64,000 bases of DNA from Zeimonas sp964538505 (GTDB lineage: Bacteria; Pseudomonadota; Gammaproteobacteria; Burkholderiales; Burkholderiaceae_E), in assembly GCA_964538505.1 (NCBI GenBank), contig CAZIDY010000008.1:42430-106429 (forward strand). Direction: 5' to 3'. Below are positions 6,073 to 16,486 of this stretch, in pieces. A program made the position numbers and the translations under genes. The notes under the pieces were generated by a model that was given only the letters and a program-made list of their open reading frames with translations, did not search any database and was not told the DNA's origin. Numbering within the stretch: position 1 is the first letter of the stretch; every line of letters begins with the position of its first letter.

Positions 6073-8874
6073 CTATCGTCGGAACCCCCGCGCCAGCAGC
6101 TTGCGGAGCTCGTCGAACCACAGCACCGCGCTCGCCATCGCGACGCAGACCAGCCATTGGTCGAGCGACAACGGCACCGTGCCGAAGGCGACGTTCAGGA
6201 AGCCAAGATGCACGACGGCCACCTGCAGCACCGCCGACAACGCGATCGCACCCCATAGCCACGGATTGACGAACAGGTGGCGGAACGCGCTCGCCGACTC
6301 GGAGCGCGAGTTGAAGCAGTTGAACAGCTGAGCGAAGACCAGCGTCGTGAACGCAGCGGTGCGCGCGTTGGCGAGATCGTGTGTGCCTTCGATCAACCCG
6401 CCCGGCAGGTACAGATCGAGCGTCGCCAGCGTGGCAGCCGCCATCACCACGCCGTTGCGGATCACCGAGGCCCACATCCGGCGATCGATGACGCGCTCGT
6501 GCGGCGGGCGCGGCCTGCGCGCCATCACGTCGTCGGTTTCCGGGTCGACACCCATCGCCAGTGCTGGCCCGGAGTCGGTGACGAGATTGATCCACAGGAT
6601 CTGCGTAGCCAGCAGTGGCAACACGACGGCGCCGCCCGCGTCGGGGGCGCTGAGTCCGATCACGCCGGCCAGCACGACGCCGAAGAACACGGTGAGCACC
6701 TCGCCCATGTTCGACGACAGCAGGTAGCGCAGGAACTTGCGGATGTTGTCGAAGATCGCGCGCCCTTCGCGCACGGCCTGCACGATCGTCGCGAAGTTGT
6801 CGTCGGCGAGGATCATCCGCGCGGCTTCCTTGGTGACCTCGGTGCCGGCAATGCCCATCGCGACGCCGATGTCGGCCGACTTCAGCGCCGGCGCGTCGTT
6901 GACCCCATCGCCGGTCATCGCGACGATGCTGCCGTCGGCCTGCAGCGCGTCGACGATGCGCAGCTTGTGCGCCGGCGCCACGCGCGCGAACACCGAGGTC
7001 GTGCGGATCGCTTCGGCGAAGCCCGTGTCGTCGAGCTCGTCGAGCCCGGTTCCGGTCAGTGCCTCGGCACCGCTTTCGACGATGCCGAGATCGGCGGCGA
7101 TGCGCGCCGCCGTACGCGGATGATCGCCGGTGATCATGATCACGCGAATGCCGGCACGATGTGCCTCGGCGATGGCCTGCGCTGCCTCCTCGCGCGGCGG
7201 GTCGATGATGCCGACGGTGCCGGCGAAGATCAGCCCACGCTCGAGCTGCGCGGCGTTCTGCGGGTCGATGTCCTCGTCGTCGCGCAACGGGCGATAGGCC
7301 ACCGCGAGCGTGCGCAGCGCGTCGTCGGTCAGCGCGTCGACGTCTTCGAGGATGCGCTGGCGCAGCTCGTCGTCGAGCGGCACCAGCTCCATCCCGACGC
7401 GCGTGCACGTGCAGCGCTCGAGCAGCACGTCGGGCGCGCCCTTGGCGATCAGCACGCGCTCGTCAGCGTGCTCGTGGTCGACGTCGATCGTCGACATCAT
7501 CTTGCGTTCGGAGGTGAACGGGATCTCGCCGACGCGATCGAAACGCCGCTCGCGCCGCTCGTGCACGCCGAGCTTTCGTTCGGCGACCAGGAACGCGGCC
7601 TCGGTCGGATCGCCCTGGATCTCCCAGGCGCCGTCGTCCGCCTGCCGCAACTGCGCGTTGCCGGCGAGGCTGCCGCCGCTCAGTACGAGGATCGCCTCGG
7701 CGCGTTGCGCTTCATCGCGCAGCGCCGCGCCGTCGACCTCGACGCCGCCTTGCGGGGCGTAGCCGACGCCGGTGACGTGCGCCGTACCCGATGCGGTGAC
7801 GAGCCGCTCGATCGTCATCTCCGAGCGCGTCAACGTGCCCGTCTTGTCGGAGCAGATCACCGATGCCGAGCCCAGCGTCTCTACCGACGACAGGTTCTTG
7901 ACGATCGCGTTGTGCGTCGCCATGCGCTGCACGCCGAGCGCGAGCACCACCGACAGGATCGCCGGCAGCCCTTCGGGAACCGCGGCCACGGCGAGCGATA
8001 CGCCGAGCAGCAGCACGTTGATGGTGTCGTCGACGCCGCGCACATCGAAGACCAGGAACACCGTCGCGACGACGATCAGCGCAATGACGACGACGGCGAC
8101 GCCGAGCACGCGTCCGATCCGCGCGACCTCCTTCTGCAGCGGTGTCGGCTCTTCCTCGGTCGCGTCGAGCATCCCGGCGATCGCACCCATCTGGGTCGAC
8201 ATGCCGGTAGCGGTGACGACCGCGCGGCCGGTGCCCTGCACGACCGCCGTGCCCTTGTAGACCATGTCGAATCGGTCGCCGAGCGCCGACGGTGCGGTCA
8301 GGGTGTCCGCATCCTTCGACACGGCTTCGCTCTCGCCGGTCAGCGAGGACTCCTGCACGCGCAACGCTGCCGCCTCGACGAGCCGTGCATCGGCGCCGAC
8401 GGCGTCGCCTTCGCCGAGCACGAGCAGGTCGCCGCGCACCAGTTGCGTACTCGGGATCCGCTGCAGCTCGCCGTCGCGCAGCACGGACGACGTGACGGCG
8501 GTCATTCGCGACAGTGCCGCGACTGCGTTGCGCGCCTTCGCTTCCTGCGCATAGCCGAGCACGCCGTTGAGCAGAACGATCAGGCCGATCACGATCGCGT
8601 CGACGGGCCAGCCGTCGCGACCCTCGATCAACCACGCGACGAGCGAGATGACGATCGCGCCCAGCAACAGATAGACCAACGGATCCTGGAACTGCGCGAG
8701 GATGCGCCACCAGCGCGGTATCGGTCGTGCCGCGCGCAACTCGTTCGCGCCGTCGCGCGCGAGGCGTCGCTGCGCCTCGCTCGTGCTCAGGCCGTTCTCC
8801 GGATCGGACTGCAGCATCCGCGCGACGTCTTCGGCGTCGCGCGTGGAAGGATCATCGAGTCGGGAAGGGATCAC
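6073..8874 (-). CDS. P2A-type cation-transporting ATPase (Ca2+-ATPase-like)
   Basis: 933 residues, GTG start at 8874. An N-terminal cation ATPase domain (LSTSEAQRRLARDGANEL) is followed by the actuator loop TGES (~183), the TM4 motif AAVPEGLPA, the phosphorylation site CSDKTGTLT (Asp near 341), the hinge GDGVNDAPAL (~655) and six C-terminal TM segments. PEGLPA with the sequence around SVETLGSASVICSDK is closest to SERCA-like Ca2+ pumps, though bacterial members may move other cations. It lies in the inner membrane. The GTG shares bases with the TGA of a decayed VOC gene, so the ancestral unit was translationally coupled. No regulator is adjacent. Confidence 0.9.
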   Translation of the reverse strand: MIPSRLDDPSTRDAEDVARMLQSDPENGLSTSEAQRRLARDGANELRAARPIPRWWRILAQFQDPLVYLLLGAIVISLVAWLIEGRDGWPVDAIVIGLIVLLNGVLGYAQEAKARNAVAALSRMTAVTSSVLRDGELQRIPSTQLVRGDLLVLGEGDAVGADARLVEAAALRVQESSLTGESEAVSKDADTLTAPSALGDRFDMVYKGTAVVQGTGRAVVTATGMSTQMGAIAGMLDATEEEPTPLQKEVARIGRVLGVAVVVIALIVVATVFLVFDVRGVDDTINVLLLGVSLAVAAVPEGLPAILSVVLALGVQRMATHNAIVKNLSSVETLGSASVICSDKTGTLTRSEMTIERLVTASGTAHVTGVGYAPQGGVEVDGAALRDEAQRAEAILVLSGGSLAGNAQLRQADDGAWEIQGDPTEAAFLVAERKLGVHERRERRFDRVGEIPFTSERKMMSTIDVDHEHADERVLIAKGAPDVLLERCTCTRVGMELVPLDDELRQRILEDVDALTDDALRTLAVAYRPLRDDEDIDPQNAAQLERGLIFAGTVGIIDPPREEAAQAIAEAHRAGIRVIMITGDHPRTAARIAADLGIVESGAEALTGTGLDELDDTGFAEAIRTTSVFARVAPAHKLRIVDALQADGSIVAMTGDGVNDAPALKSADIGVAMGIAGTEVTKEAARMILADDNFATIVQAVREGRAIFDNIRKFLRYLLSSNMGEVLTVFFGVVLAGVIGLSAPDAGGAVVLPLLATQILWINLVTDSGPALAMGVDPETDDVMARRPRPPHERVIDRRMWASVIRNGVVMAAATLATLDLYLPGGLIEGTHDLANARTAAFTTLVFAQLFNCFNSRSESASAFRHLFVNPWLWGAIALSAVLQVAVVHLGFLNVAFGTVPLSLDQWLVCVAMASAVLWFDELRKLLARGFRR

Positions 8875-9014
8875 GCGACCTCATCGTAACCACCGCCTCG
8901 CCATTGCAGCAGGCAGAAGCCGTGTCCGAAGGGATCGCTCAGCGTGGCCTGACGGCCCCACGCGAAAGAGCTGATTTCGCCTTCGAGCGTGGCGCCGGCG
9001 GCGACCGCGTTCCG
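8871..9014 (-). pseudogene. 3' remnant of a VOC (glyoxalase-fold) gene
   Basis: The last ~47 codons before the TGA at 8871 encode AVAAGATLEGEI, FAWGRQATLSDPFGHGFCL and GYDEVA, which is the typical C-terminal strand set of a VOC/glyoxalase family protein. Upstream, the homology stops abruptly about 45 bases from the stop codon of the MliC-like gene, so roughly the first two thirds are missing. The frame stays open but has no VOC-like start. The stop overlaps the GTG of the ATPase gene. Probably a deletion scar; unlikely to give a functional protein. Confidence 0.6.
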
Positions 9015-9058
9015 GGTAGCGAGCGTGCTGCTCGCCAGACAAGGCTCAGTGCGCTCGT

Positions 9059-9403
9059 TCAATCCGCGGCAGCCCTGCATTGAATGGGCACCATCCGGCC
9101 GATCTCGACGGTCAGATCGTCGCCCTTGCCGCGAACGGTGATCGGGCCGTTCGAGTAGAGGAAGCCCGAAGCGGCCGGCAGTTGCTGCAGCTCCACGGTC
9201 TTGCCGTGTCGCACGAGCACACCGACACCCTGCAACGGAAAGAAGCGCATCTCGATGTCTTCCCGGTTGTCGCAAACGTAACGCACGCGGCGCTCACCGG
9301 TGGGCTCGCCCCACTGCGGCGGCGGTGGAGCCGCGCAACCGGCCATCAGCGGCAGCAGCAGCGGAACGATCAGGAAAGCGAACCTGGTGAAAGGAGCAGA
9401 CAT
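9059..9403 (-). CDS. MliC-like lysozyme inhibitor lipoprotein
   Basis: 114 residues. The signal peptide ends in the lipobox LMAGC with Cys23 as the lipidation site, followed by a Pro-rich linker and a single compact domain with VRYVCDN, EMRF, VELQQLPAASG, and a second Cys near the end (PIQCR) that could pair with the first. This is the pattern of the MliC/PliC family, outer-membrane lipoproteins that block C-type lysozyme. The call rests on the YxC...C pattern and size, so it is a family-level assignment. It lies 26 bases after the DUF1772 gene and may be co-transcribed with it. Confidence 0.7.
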   Translation of the reverse strand: MSAPFTRFAFLIVPLLLPLMAGCAAPPPPQWGEPTGERRVRYVCDNREDIEMRFFPLQGVGVLVRHGKTVELQQLPAASGFLYSNGPITVRGKGDDLTVEIGRMVPIQCRAAAD

Positions 9404-9429
9404 CGTGACCTCGCGATTCCCGTTGCCGT

Positions 9430-9912
9430 TCAGCCAGTGCCGGCCAGCACCAGCGCCGCTGCCGAACAGCAGGCCGCCAGCACCGACGCAACGCTTCGCA
9501 CATGATTCCATACCCCCCACCCGCGCATGTAAGCCGGCCAGTACGACGTTGCCTCGAGGGAGTCGCTGTCGAGGCGAGCCAGGCGTTCGTTGCGCGGGAC
9601 GTTGCAGGCGACCGTAACGCCGAACGAACCCACCAGATAGAGAACCCCCGCCACAAAGAGCAGGATGGAACGCGTGCCCGAGAAGAAAAAGAACGACACG
9701 ACGAGGGACACACCCGCGAGCACTGCCGTTCCCACGAAGACACCCAGGAACATCGGGTTCAGGACGACCACGTTGATCCGCTGCATCGCTGCAATGCCGT
9801 GCACCGGCGACAACCCGGCGAGCGCCTTCATCACGAAGGAGGAAAACGCGAAGAACACGCCGCCGACGATGCCGGCGCCGATGCACAGGAGAAAGGCAAG
9901 CGTGGTTTGCAT
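9430..9912 (-). CDS. DUF1772 (anthrone oxygenase-like) membrane protein
   Basis: 160 residues from the ATG at 9912; an upstream in-frame start at 9957 would add a non-hydrophobic leader. Four hydrophobic segments are visible (LAFLLCIGAGIVGGVFFAF; FLGVFVGTAVLAGVSLVV; ILLFVAGVLYLVGSFGVT; VLAACCSAAALVL). The sequence VTVACNVPRNERLA between TM3 and the last segment is the DUF1772 signature (NxPxNexL). The family includes fungal anthrone oxygenases but bacterial members have no established role. It is followed by the MliC-like gene. Confidence 0.75.
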   Translation of the reverse strand: MQTTLAFLLCIGAGIVGGVFFAFSSFVMKALAGLSPVHGIAAMQRINVVVLNPMFLGVFVGTAVLAGVSLVVSFFFFSGTRSILLFVAGVLYLVGSFGVTVACNVPRNERLARLDSDSLEATSYWPAYMRGWGVWNHVRSVASVLAACCSAAALVLAGTG

Positions 9913-9981
9913 CCGTCTTCCCCAGCCGTTGCGCGCAGCCACCGCAGGTCGGTGCAACCCGGTTGCCCGTCGTTCAGCGCA

Positions 9982-10446
9982 TCACATCTGTGCCTGCAGA
10001 TAGTCCTCGCGCCCTACTTTCGCGATCAGGCCGAACTGCTGGTCGAGCCAGTCGAGGTGCAGCTCCTCATCGTCGAGCATCTCGGCGAGGAGGTCGCGGC
10101 TGACGAAGTCGCTGCTCTGCTCGCAGATGTCGATCGCCGAGCGCAGGTGGACGATGGCCGCGCCGACGAGCTCGCGATCCTTCTCGAGTTGTTGCTCCAC
10201 GGTGTCGCTCGCGACGACGTCCCGATAGCTCTTCATCTCGGGCGTGCCGTCCAGCAGCAGGATCCTCGCCATGATGCGACGGGCGTGCCGGCTTTCCTCC
10301 TCGCTGTAGGCGTACTGCGTTTCCGCAAGGCGCGAGAAGCCCCAGTGGTCACACACGGCGCCATGCAGCAGGTACTGCCGGTAACCGGTGAGCTCGAACG
10401 AAAGGTATTCGTTCAGCTGCCGGGTCACTTGCGGATTGCCTTTCAT
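9982..10446 (-). CDS. Bacterioferritin-like protein lacking Met52 and Glu94
   Basis: 154 residues, aligning end to end without gaps with E. coli Bfr (MKGxxxV start, YLQAQ end). Ferroxidase residues E18, E51, H54, E127 and H130 are present, as is Y25. Position 94 is Val rather than Glu, and position 52, where Met binds the inter-subunit haem, is Ser (EESRH). The protein may therefore not bind haem in the usual way and have an altered di-iron centre, as seen in specialised partner subunits of two-subunit bacterioferritins. No second bfr or bfd gene is nearby. It stands alone between the DUF1772 and VOC genes. Confidence 0.85.
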   Translation of the reverse strand: MKGNPQVTRQLNEYLSFELTGYRQYLLHGAVCDHWGFSRLAETQYAYSEEESRHARRIMARILLLDGTPEMKSYRDVVASDTVEQQLEKDRELVGAAIVHLRSAIDICEQSSDFVSRDLLAEMLDDEELHLDWLDQQFGLIAKVGREDYLQAQM

Positions 10447-10606
10447 GTTCTTCCTTCTCCCCTGTCGCGGTGTTCCGGGATGCTGCCTGCATTGCCGGCC
10501 CGAGAGGGCCGAGGCGGTGCCAGGACGCTATTGTCGCCGCTCGCGGGAAGGGTGCGCCTCGCGTCGTGCTCGCAGATCATTTCGCTGCGAAATACAGCGG
10601 CCTGCT

Positions 10607-11041
10607 TCACGCCGCGAACGAGATGTGCACCGACGGCGCGCTGCGCTTCGCTTCCCCGTGATGAACGGCTTCGATGTTGTTGCCGTCGGGGTCGAGGACG
10701 AAGGCTGCGTAGTAGCCCGGGTGGTACGGGCGCTCGCCCGGTGCGCCGTTGTCGACGCCTCCATTGGCCAACGCCGCCTTGTGGAAGGCGTCGACCATGG
10801 CCCGACTCTTCGCCTGGAACGCCAGGTGATGGCGGCCCGTGAACGCTCCTTGCGCAGCGACGCTGTCGACCGTCGAGACGAACAGCTCGTCCGCCCAGAA
10901 GAACCCGTCACCCTCGCCGCCGATCGGTATCTCGAGTACGTCGAGAACGGCAGCGTAGAACGTCCGCGATGCACGAAGATCGCGCACGACCAGTTGCACG
11001 TGATCGATCAGCCGGCCGCGGTGAAGCTCGTTCGTTTCCAT
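10607..11041 (-). CDS. VOC family (glyoxalase/dioxygenase-fold) protein
   Basis: 144 residues from the ATG at 11041. IDHVQLVVRDLRASRTFYAA is the first beta-alpha-beta unit, HHLAFQAKSRAMVDAFHKAA the central unit and YYAAFVLDPDGNNIEAVHH the final metal-binding strand. Metal-ligand candidates are His in IDHV, His in HHLAF and Glu in NNIEA, giving a 2-His-1-Glu site. The substrate cannot be predicted. A second VOC gene ends 20 bases upstream, so the two are probably co-transcribed. Confidence 0.8.
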   Translation of the reverse strand: METNELHRGRLIDHVQLVVRDLRASRTFYAAVLDVLEIPIGGEGDGFFWADELFVSTVDSVAAQGAFTGRHHLAFQAKSRAMVDAFHKAALANGGVDNGAPGERPYHPGYYAAFVLDPDGNNIEAVHHGEAKRSAPSVHISFAA

Positions 11042-11061
11042 TGGCCATGCTCCCGCAAACC

Positions 11062-11547
11062 CTAACCGCGCCGCGCCGCCTCGATCGCTGCGACGTCGAT
11101 CTTCTTCATCTGCAGCATCGCATCGAAGGCTCGCTTGGCAACAGCAGGATCGGGGTCGGCGATCGCCTGCGTCAGCGCGATCGGCGTGATCTGCCAGGAC
11201 AGGCCCCACTTGTCCTTGCACCAGCCGCAGGCGCTTTCCTGGCCGCCGTTGCCGACGATTGCGTTCCAGTAGCGATCAGTCTCCGCCTGGTCGACGGTTG
11301 CCACCTGGAACGAGAACGCTTCGCTGTGCCGGAACGCCGGCCCGCCGTTGAGCCCGAGGCAGGGAATGCCCATCACGGTGAACGCAACCGTCAGCACATC
11401 CCCCTTCTTTCCGGACGGGAAGTCGCCCGGTGCACGGTATACGGTGCCAATGGACGAGTCGGGAAAGGTTCGGGCGTAGAACTGCGCCGCCTCTTCGGCG
11501 TCGCCGTCGTACCAGAGGCAGATCGTGTTCCTGGCCGGCTGCATCAT
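11062..11547 (-). CDS. PhnB-like VOC protein
   Basis: 161 residues; the ATG at 11547 is chosen because GGAG lies eight bases upstream. The sequence ICLWYDGDAEEAAQFYARTF, then GDVLTVAFTVMGIPCLGLNG, CGWCKDKWGLSWQITP and AFDAMLQMKKIDVAAIEAA is diagnostic of the PhnB/'3-demethylubiquinone methyltransferase-like' subgroup of VOC proteins. The old annotation as a methyltransferase is not supported by any SAM motif. First gene of a two-gene VOC unit, divergent from the YbjQ gene. Confidence 0.85.
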   Translation of the reverse strand: MMQPARNTICLWYDGDAEEAAQFYARTFPDSSIGTVYRAPGDFPSGKKGDVLTVAFTVMGIPCLGLNGGPAFRHSEAFSFQVATVDQAETDRYWNAIVGNGGQESACGWCKDKWGLSWQITPIALTQAIADPDPAVAKRAFDAMLQMKKIDVAAIEAARRG

Positions 11548-11804
11548 GTCGGTTCTCCGCTGAGACGGGGCCAACACCAGCTTGCCGCAACACGCCAGCC
11601 AGGGTGCCGATCTTCCGTTCCGGTTGGATGGGAATCACGCAGCCTTTGGAGCCGCAGCGCACGGTGGCGTGCCTGTGTCACGCCGCTACGCTCTTTCGTA
11701 ACGCTTCCTGTACTACCGCGTTGATACTCTTGCCTAGGGCCTGTTCACACTACGATCGTCCCCGCGCCAGGGCCCTAAACTCGACCCCTTCTACGGAGCA
11801 CGCC

Positions 11805-12167
11805 ATGGGGTGGTTCTCGAGAAACAGGAACGACGACTTCTTCCTCGCCACCGTCACGCCCCACGACGAGGCCGCGCGCATCGATGAGTACCTCGGCGTG
11901 GTGAACGGCGAGGCGATCATCGGCGCGCACATCCTGCGCGACCTCTTCTCTTCGGTGCGCGATGTCGTCGGCGGGCGCGCGGGCGGCTACGAGCGCGCGC
12001 TTTCCGGCGCACGCGACGCGGCGCTCGGCGACATGATCGCTTCCGCTCGCGAGCGTGGCGCCAACGGCATCGTCGGCATCGATTTCGACTACGAAGTACT
12101 CGGCGAGAACAACGGGATGATGATGGTGTCCGTGAGCGGAACGGCCGTGAAGATGGCGAAGCGCTGA
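11805..12167 (+). CDS. YbjQ-like (UPF0145) protein
   Basis: 120 residues. YLGVVNGEAIIGAHILRD, the helix ALSGARDAALGDMIASARE and the strand GANGIVGIDFDYEVLG identify the YbjQ/UPF0145 family, a pentameric cytoplasmic fold sometimes called heavy-metal-binding. The C-terminus (MMMVSVSGTAVKM) completes the barrel. The stop is followed four bases later by the MFS gene ATG, so the two form an operon. Function is not established for the family. Confidence 0.8.
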   Translation: MGWFSRNRNDDFFLATVTPHDEAARIDEYLGVVNGEAIIGAHILRDLFSSVRDVVGGRAGGYERALSGARDAALGDMIASARERGANGIVGIDFDYEVLGENNGMMMVSVSGTAVKMAKR

Positions 12168-12170
12168 AGC

Positions 12171-13532
12171 ATGTCCACTCTGCCTGCCCCGCCTCTGCGG
12201 GACCGCGTCTACGAGATCCTCACCGGCGACGACGTCGACCGCGTCTGCCTGGACATCCCCGAGGAGAGCTGCCGCGAGCAGCCGCGCAACTTCCTGCTGC
12301 ACGTCTCCGCGCTGTCGTCGTCCAAAGTCGCCGACGGCCTGCTCGACCCGAAGGTCGTGCTCGCCTGGCTGGTCGGCGCGATCGGCGCACCGACCTTCAT
12401 GCTCGGGTTGCTCGTACCGATTCGCGAGGCGGGGGCACTGTTGCCGCAGCTCGTGATCGCCGCGTCGATCCGTTCGATGCCGATCCGCAAGTGGGTCTGG
12501 GCAGGCGCGGCGGTCGTGCAGGGCGCCTGCATGATCGGGATCGCGCTGGCTGCGCTGCTGCTCGAAGGCGCCGCGGCCGGCTGGACCATTCTTGCGCTGC
12601 TCGCCGCGCTGTCGCTTGCGCGCAGCGCGGGGTCGATCGCGCACAAGGACGTGATCGGCAAGACGGTCCGCAGGGCGACGCGCGGCACCGTCTCGGGCAC
12701 CGCGGGAACCGTTTCGGCGGTGCTCGTGCTCGTCTTCGGCGTGCTGCTCGGCACCGGGATCATCGAGCGCTCGATCGCGACGATCGCAGCGGCGCTCGTC
12801 ATCGGCGGAGCGTTGTGGATCGTCGCTGCGCTGCTGTTCGCATCGCTGGAGGAAGCACCGGGCGCCACCGAGGGCGGCGGCAACGCGCTCAGCGTCGCGA
12901 TCCGGCAGTTCGGGCTGCTGCGCGACGATCCGCAACTCGTGCGCTTCATTCTGGTTCGCTGCCTGCTGATGGCGACTGCGCTCGCGCCGCCCTTCGTCGT
13001 GGCCTTCGGCGAGCGCGAGTCGGCAGGCACGGGAACGCTCGGCCCCTTCGTCATCGCCGTCGCGCTGGCGACGATCTCGAGCAGTTACGTCTGGGGGCGC
13101 ATGTCCGACGTGTCGAGCCGGCGCGTCCTCATCATCGCGGCAGCGATGGGTGCAGCGTGCCTCGCGCTGGCGGCAGCGGTCGGAGCGGGTCTTGCGGAAG
13201 GGATCGGCATCAGCGGCGATTCGGTAGTCGTGCTCCCCGCGCTGGTGTTCGTGGCGACGATTGCCGACCAGGGCGTGAAGCTGGGACGAACGACGCACAT
13301 CGTCGACATGTCGGGCGCCACCGAACGGGGCGCCTATACGGCACTCACCAACACGATCGGCGGCGTCGTGATGCTCGGGGCAGGCATCTTCGGTTTCGTC
13401 AATCAGCGTTTCGGCGCCGCAGCAGTGCTGCTGCTGCTCGCGCTGATGTGCGTCGTCGGGATGTGGCTCGCTTCGGGCCTGGAGGAAGTGCAGCAGGTGC
13501 CCCCGGACGCTCCGGGCGAGTCAACTGCTTAG
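12171..13532 (+). CDS. MFS transporter
   Basis: 453 residues. About 45 polar residues precede the first helix; roughly twelve hydrophobic segments follow (for example VVLAWLVGAIGAPTFMLGLL, GACMIGIALAALLL, VVMLGAGIFGFVN), with a 6+6 arrangement split by a loop at residues ~230-245. A VWGRMSDVSSRRVLII motif before TM9 matches MFS loop 8-9. No family-specific substrate motif was recognised. It is coupled to the YbjQ gene and converges on the sigma-54 regulator. Confidence 0.75.
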   Translation: MSTLPAPPLRDRVYEILTGDDVDRVCLDIPEESCREQPRNFLLHVSALSSSKVADGLLDPKVVLAWLVGAIGAPTFMLGLLVPIREAGALLPQLVIAASIRSMPIRKWVWAGAAVVQGACMIGIALAALLLEGAAAGWTILALLAALSLARSAGSIAHKDVIGKTVRRATRGTVSGTAGTVSAVLVLVFGVLLGTGIIERSIATIAAALVIGGALWIVAALLFASLEEAPGATEGGGNALSVAIRQFGLLRDDPQLVRFILVRCLLMATALAPPFVVAFGERESAGTGTLGPFVIAVALATISSSYVWGRMSDVSSRRVLIIAAAMGAACLALAAAVGAGLAEGIGISGDSVVVLPALVFVATIADQGVKLGRTTHIVDMSGATERGAYTALTNTIGGVVMLGAGIFGFVNQRFGAAAVLLLLALMCVVGMWLASGLEEVQQVPPDAPGESTA

Positions 13533-13584
13533 CGCCGGACGGCATGCGCCTGGGAGGCGCTTCCCCGACGAGTGACTCGGAGGA

Positions 13585-15189
<1,605 letters not shown>

Positions 15190-15210
15190 CGACAACGGAT
15201 TCGGACGTTC

Positions 15211-15912
15211 TCAGCGCACGTTGATCACGCGCATGCCCTGCAGCCGGCCGTTCGGCCCGTCGAGCACGCGGATCGTCGTCTGTCGCGCGGTGAACCCTTC
15301 GGGCAGCGCGAGCGTGCCCTGCAGATGCTCGTACGACGCGAGCGTGACGTCGACCGGGTCGAGTTCGATGGTGGCGTTCGCTCCGCTCGCGCGCGAGCCG
15401 GCGACGACGAACTGCACGACGCCGCGAAAGGGCTTCGAGCCCTTCGTGTCGCGCGTAAGCAGCACGTGGTACGCGAGCTTCCCGTTCTGGTTCGAGAAGC
15501 GTGCAGCGCGCACGCCGATCGCACCGTCGCGCGGGTCGGGCGGCAGGACCTCCTCGAAGAGCGCGATGTCCTGCTGCAGCTGCTGCGTACGCTCGCGCAC
15601 GGTAGCGAGCTCGGTCGACAGGCGCTGCGCTTCGGCCTCGCTCGCGCGCAGTTGCCGCGTCGTATCCTCGAGCGACGACTGCAGCTGTGCGCGCTCGCCG
15701 TCGAGCTCCGCGACGCGCGCCTGCAGGCGCCGCGACTCCTCCGGGCTCAATCTCGCGGGCAGGTACTCCTCCTGGACATACAGCAGCCCGCCGGCGCCGA
15801 TCACGATGCCCACCAGCAGCAGAACCAGCCATCGCGGGACTCCCCACGACCGCCGCTTGCGATACCCCTGCGGTTCGAAGACGACCGGTCCGCTGCGTCG
15901 AAACAATGCCAT
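15211..15912 (-). CDS. DUF6776-like membrane coiled-coil protein
   Basis: 233 residues. A basic N-terminus (GYRKRRSWGVPR) precedes one TM helix (LVLLLVGIVIGAGGLLYV, ~29-46), then a long coiled coil (~56-120) and a compact beta-rich C-terminal domain (AYHVLLTRDTKGSKPFRG, TLALPEGFTARQTTIRVLDG). This matches DUF6776, a betaproteobacterial family with no known role. The predicted topology is one inner-membrane anchor with a periplasmic coiled coil. It sits between the TssQ-like lipoprotein and the sigma-54 regulator. Confidence 0.75.
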   Translation of the reverse strand: MALFRRSGPVVFEPQGYRKRRSWGVPRWLVLLLVGIVIGAGGLLYVQEEYLPARLSPEESRRLQARVAELDGERAQLQSSLEDTTRQLRASEAEAQRLSTELATVRERTQQLQQDIALFEEVLPPDPRDGAIGVRAARFSNQNGKLAYHVLLTRDTKGSKPFRGVVQFVVAGSRASGANATIELDPVDVTLASYEHLQGTLALPEGFTARQTTIRVLDGPNGRLQGMRVINVR

Positions 15913-15991
15913 CGCGCGCTGATTCCTCCCCCGAAGGGGCGAAGAATAACGCGTGCGCGCTCAGCCGGTCGCTGCGCGCGCAGGGAAATCC

Positions 15992-16486
15992 TCAGTTCGT
16001 GCGCTGTCCGGCGGCCTTGCGCGCCTGCGCGTACACCGGCCCCCAGAGCGGGTGACCGGCCTCGGCCGGCTGCAGCCGGAACCCGGAATCGAGCGCGAGC
16101 GCCCGATCGAAGGCCTCCCGGCACAGCGCATGACGCTCGGTCAGGCAGTAGCTGAACGCGAGGTATTTCTCGGCCTGGATGCGCGTCGACGGACCGGCAT
16201 GAACGATCTCGGCGGCATTCAATGCACGGATCGCGCCGACGTAGTCGCCGGCCTCGTATCGCTGGATGCCTTCGGCGAGCCTGCGCTTTGCGCCGTCGCC
16301 ATCGGACGGGAGCGCACGCGGCGGCACATCGACCGGCGAGGCCGCGTCGGCGGAGGCGGCGGGGGCCGGCGCGCGGTTCGAATCGCCCCAGGGCAACCCC
16401 GCGCAGCCACCCAGCAGGAAAGCGAGCGCGATCGACACAGCCGCCGTCAGCGGCCGCCTTGCTGCAAACGAGGAAGTGTTTTTCAT
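15992..16486 (-). CDS. TssQ-like T6SS-associated lipoprotein
   Basis: 164 residues. The lipobox is LLGGC with Cys28 lipidated. After a Pro/Ala linker comes a TPR-like region: EGIQRYEAGDYVGAIRALN, then RIQAEKYLAFSYC, CREAFDRALALDSGFRL and the C-terminal AEAGHPLWGPVY. The KYLAF(I/S)YC and AEAGHPxWGPV signatures are those I associate with the TssQ lipoproteins found in type VI secretion loci. No tss structural gene is in the window. The ATG overlaps the TGA of the kinase gene (ATGA), so it is coupled to the kinase. Confidence 0.65.
   Translation of the reverse strand: MKNTSSFAARRPLTAAVSIALAFLLGGCAGLPWGDSNRAPAPAASADAASPVDVPPRALPSDGDGAKRRLAEGIQRYEAGDYVGAIRALNAAEIVHAGPSTRIQAEKYLAFSYCLTERHALCREAFDRALALDSGFRLQPAEAGHPLWGPVYAQARKAAGQRTN

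Noticed and set aside
6277..8889. An 870-codon plus-strand frame opposite the P-type ATPase
   Set aside because: No domain; the minus strand has every P-type ATPase motif in order.
8871..9275. A complete 134-residue gene upstream of the ATPase
   Set aside because: Only its last ~47 residues resemble a VOC protein; the rest is a shadow of the MliC-like gene, so it is treated as a remnant.
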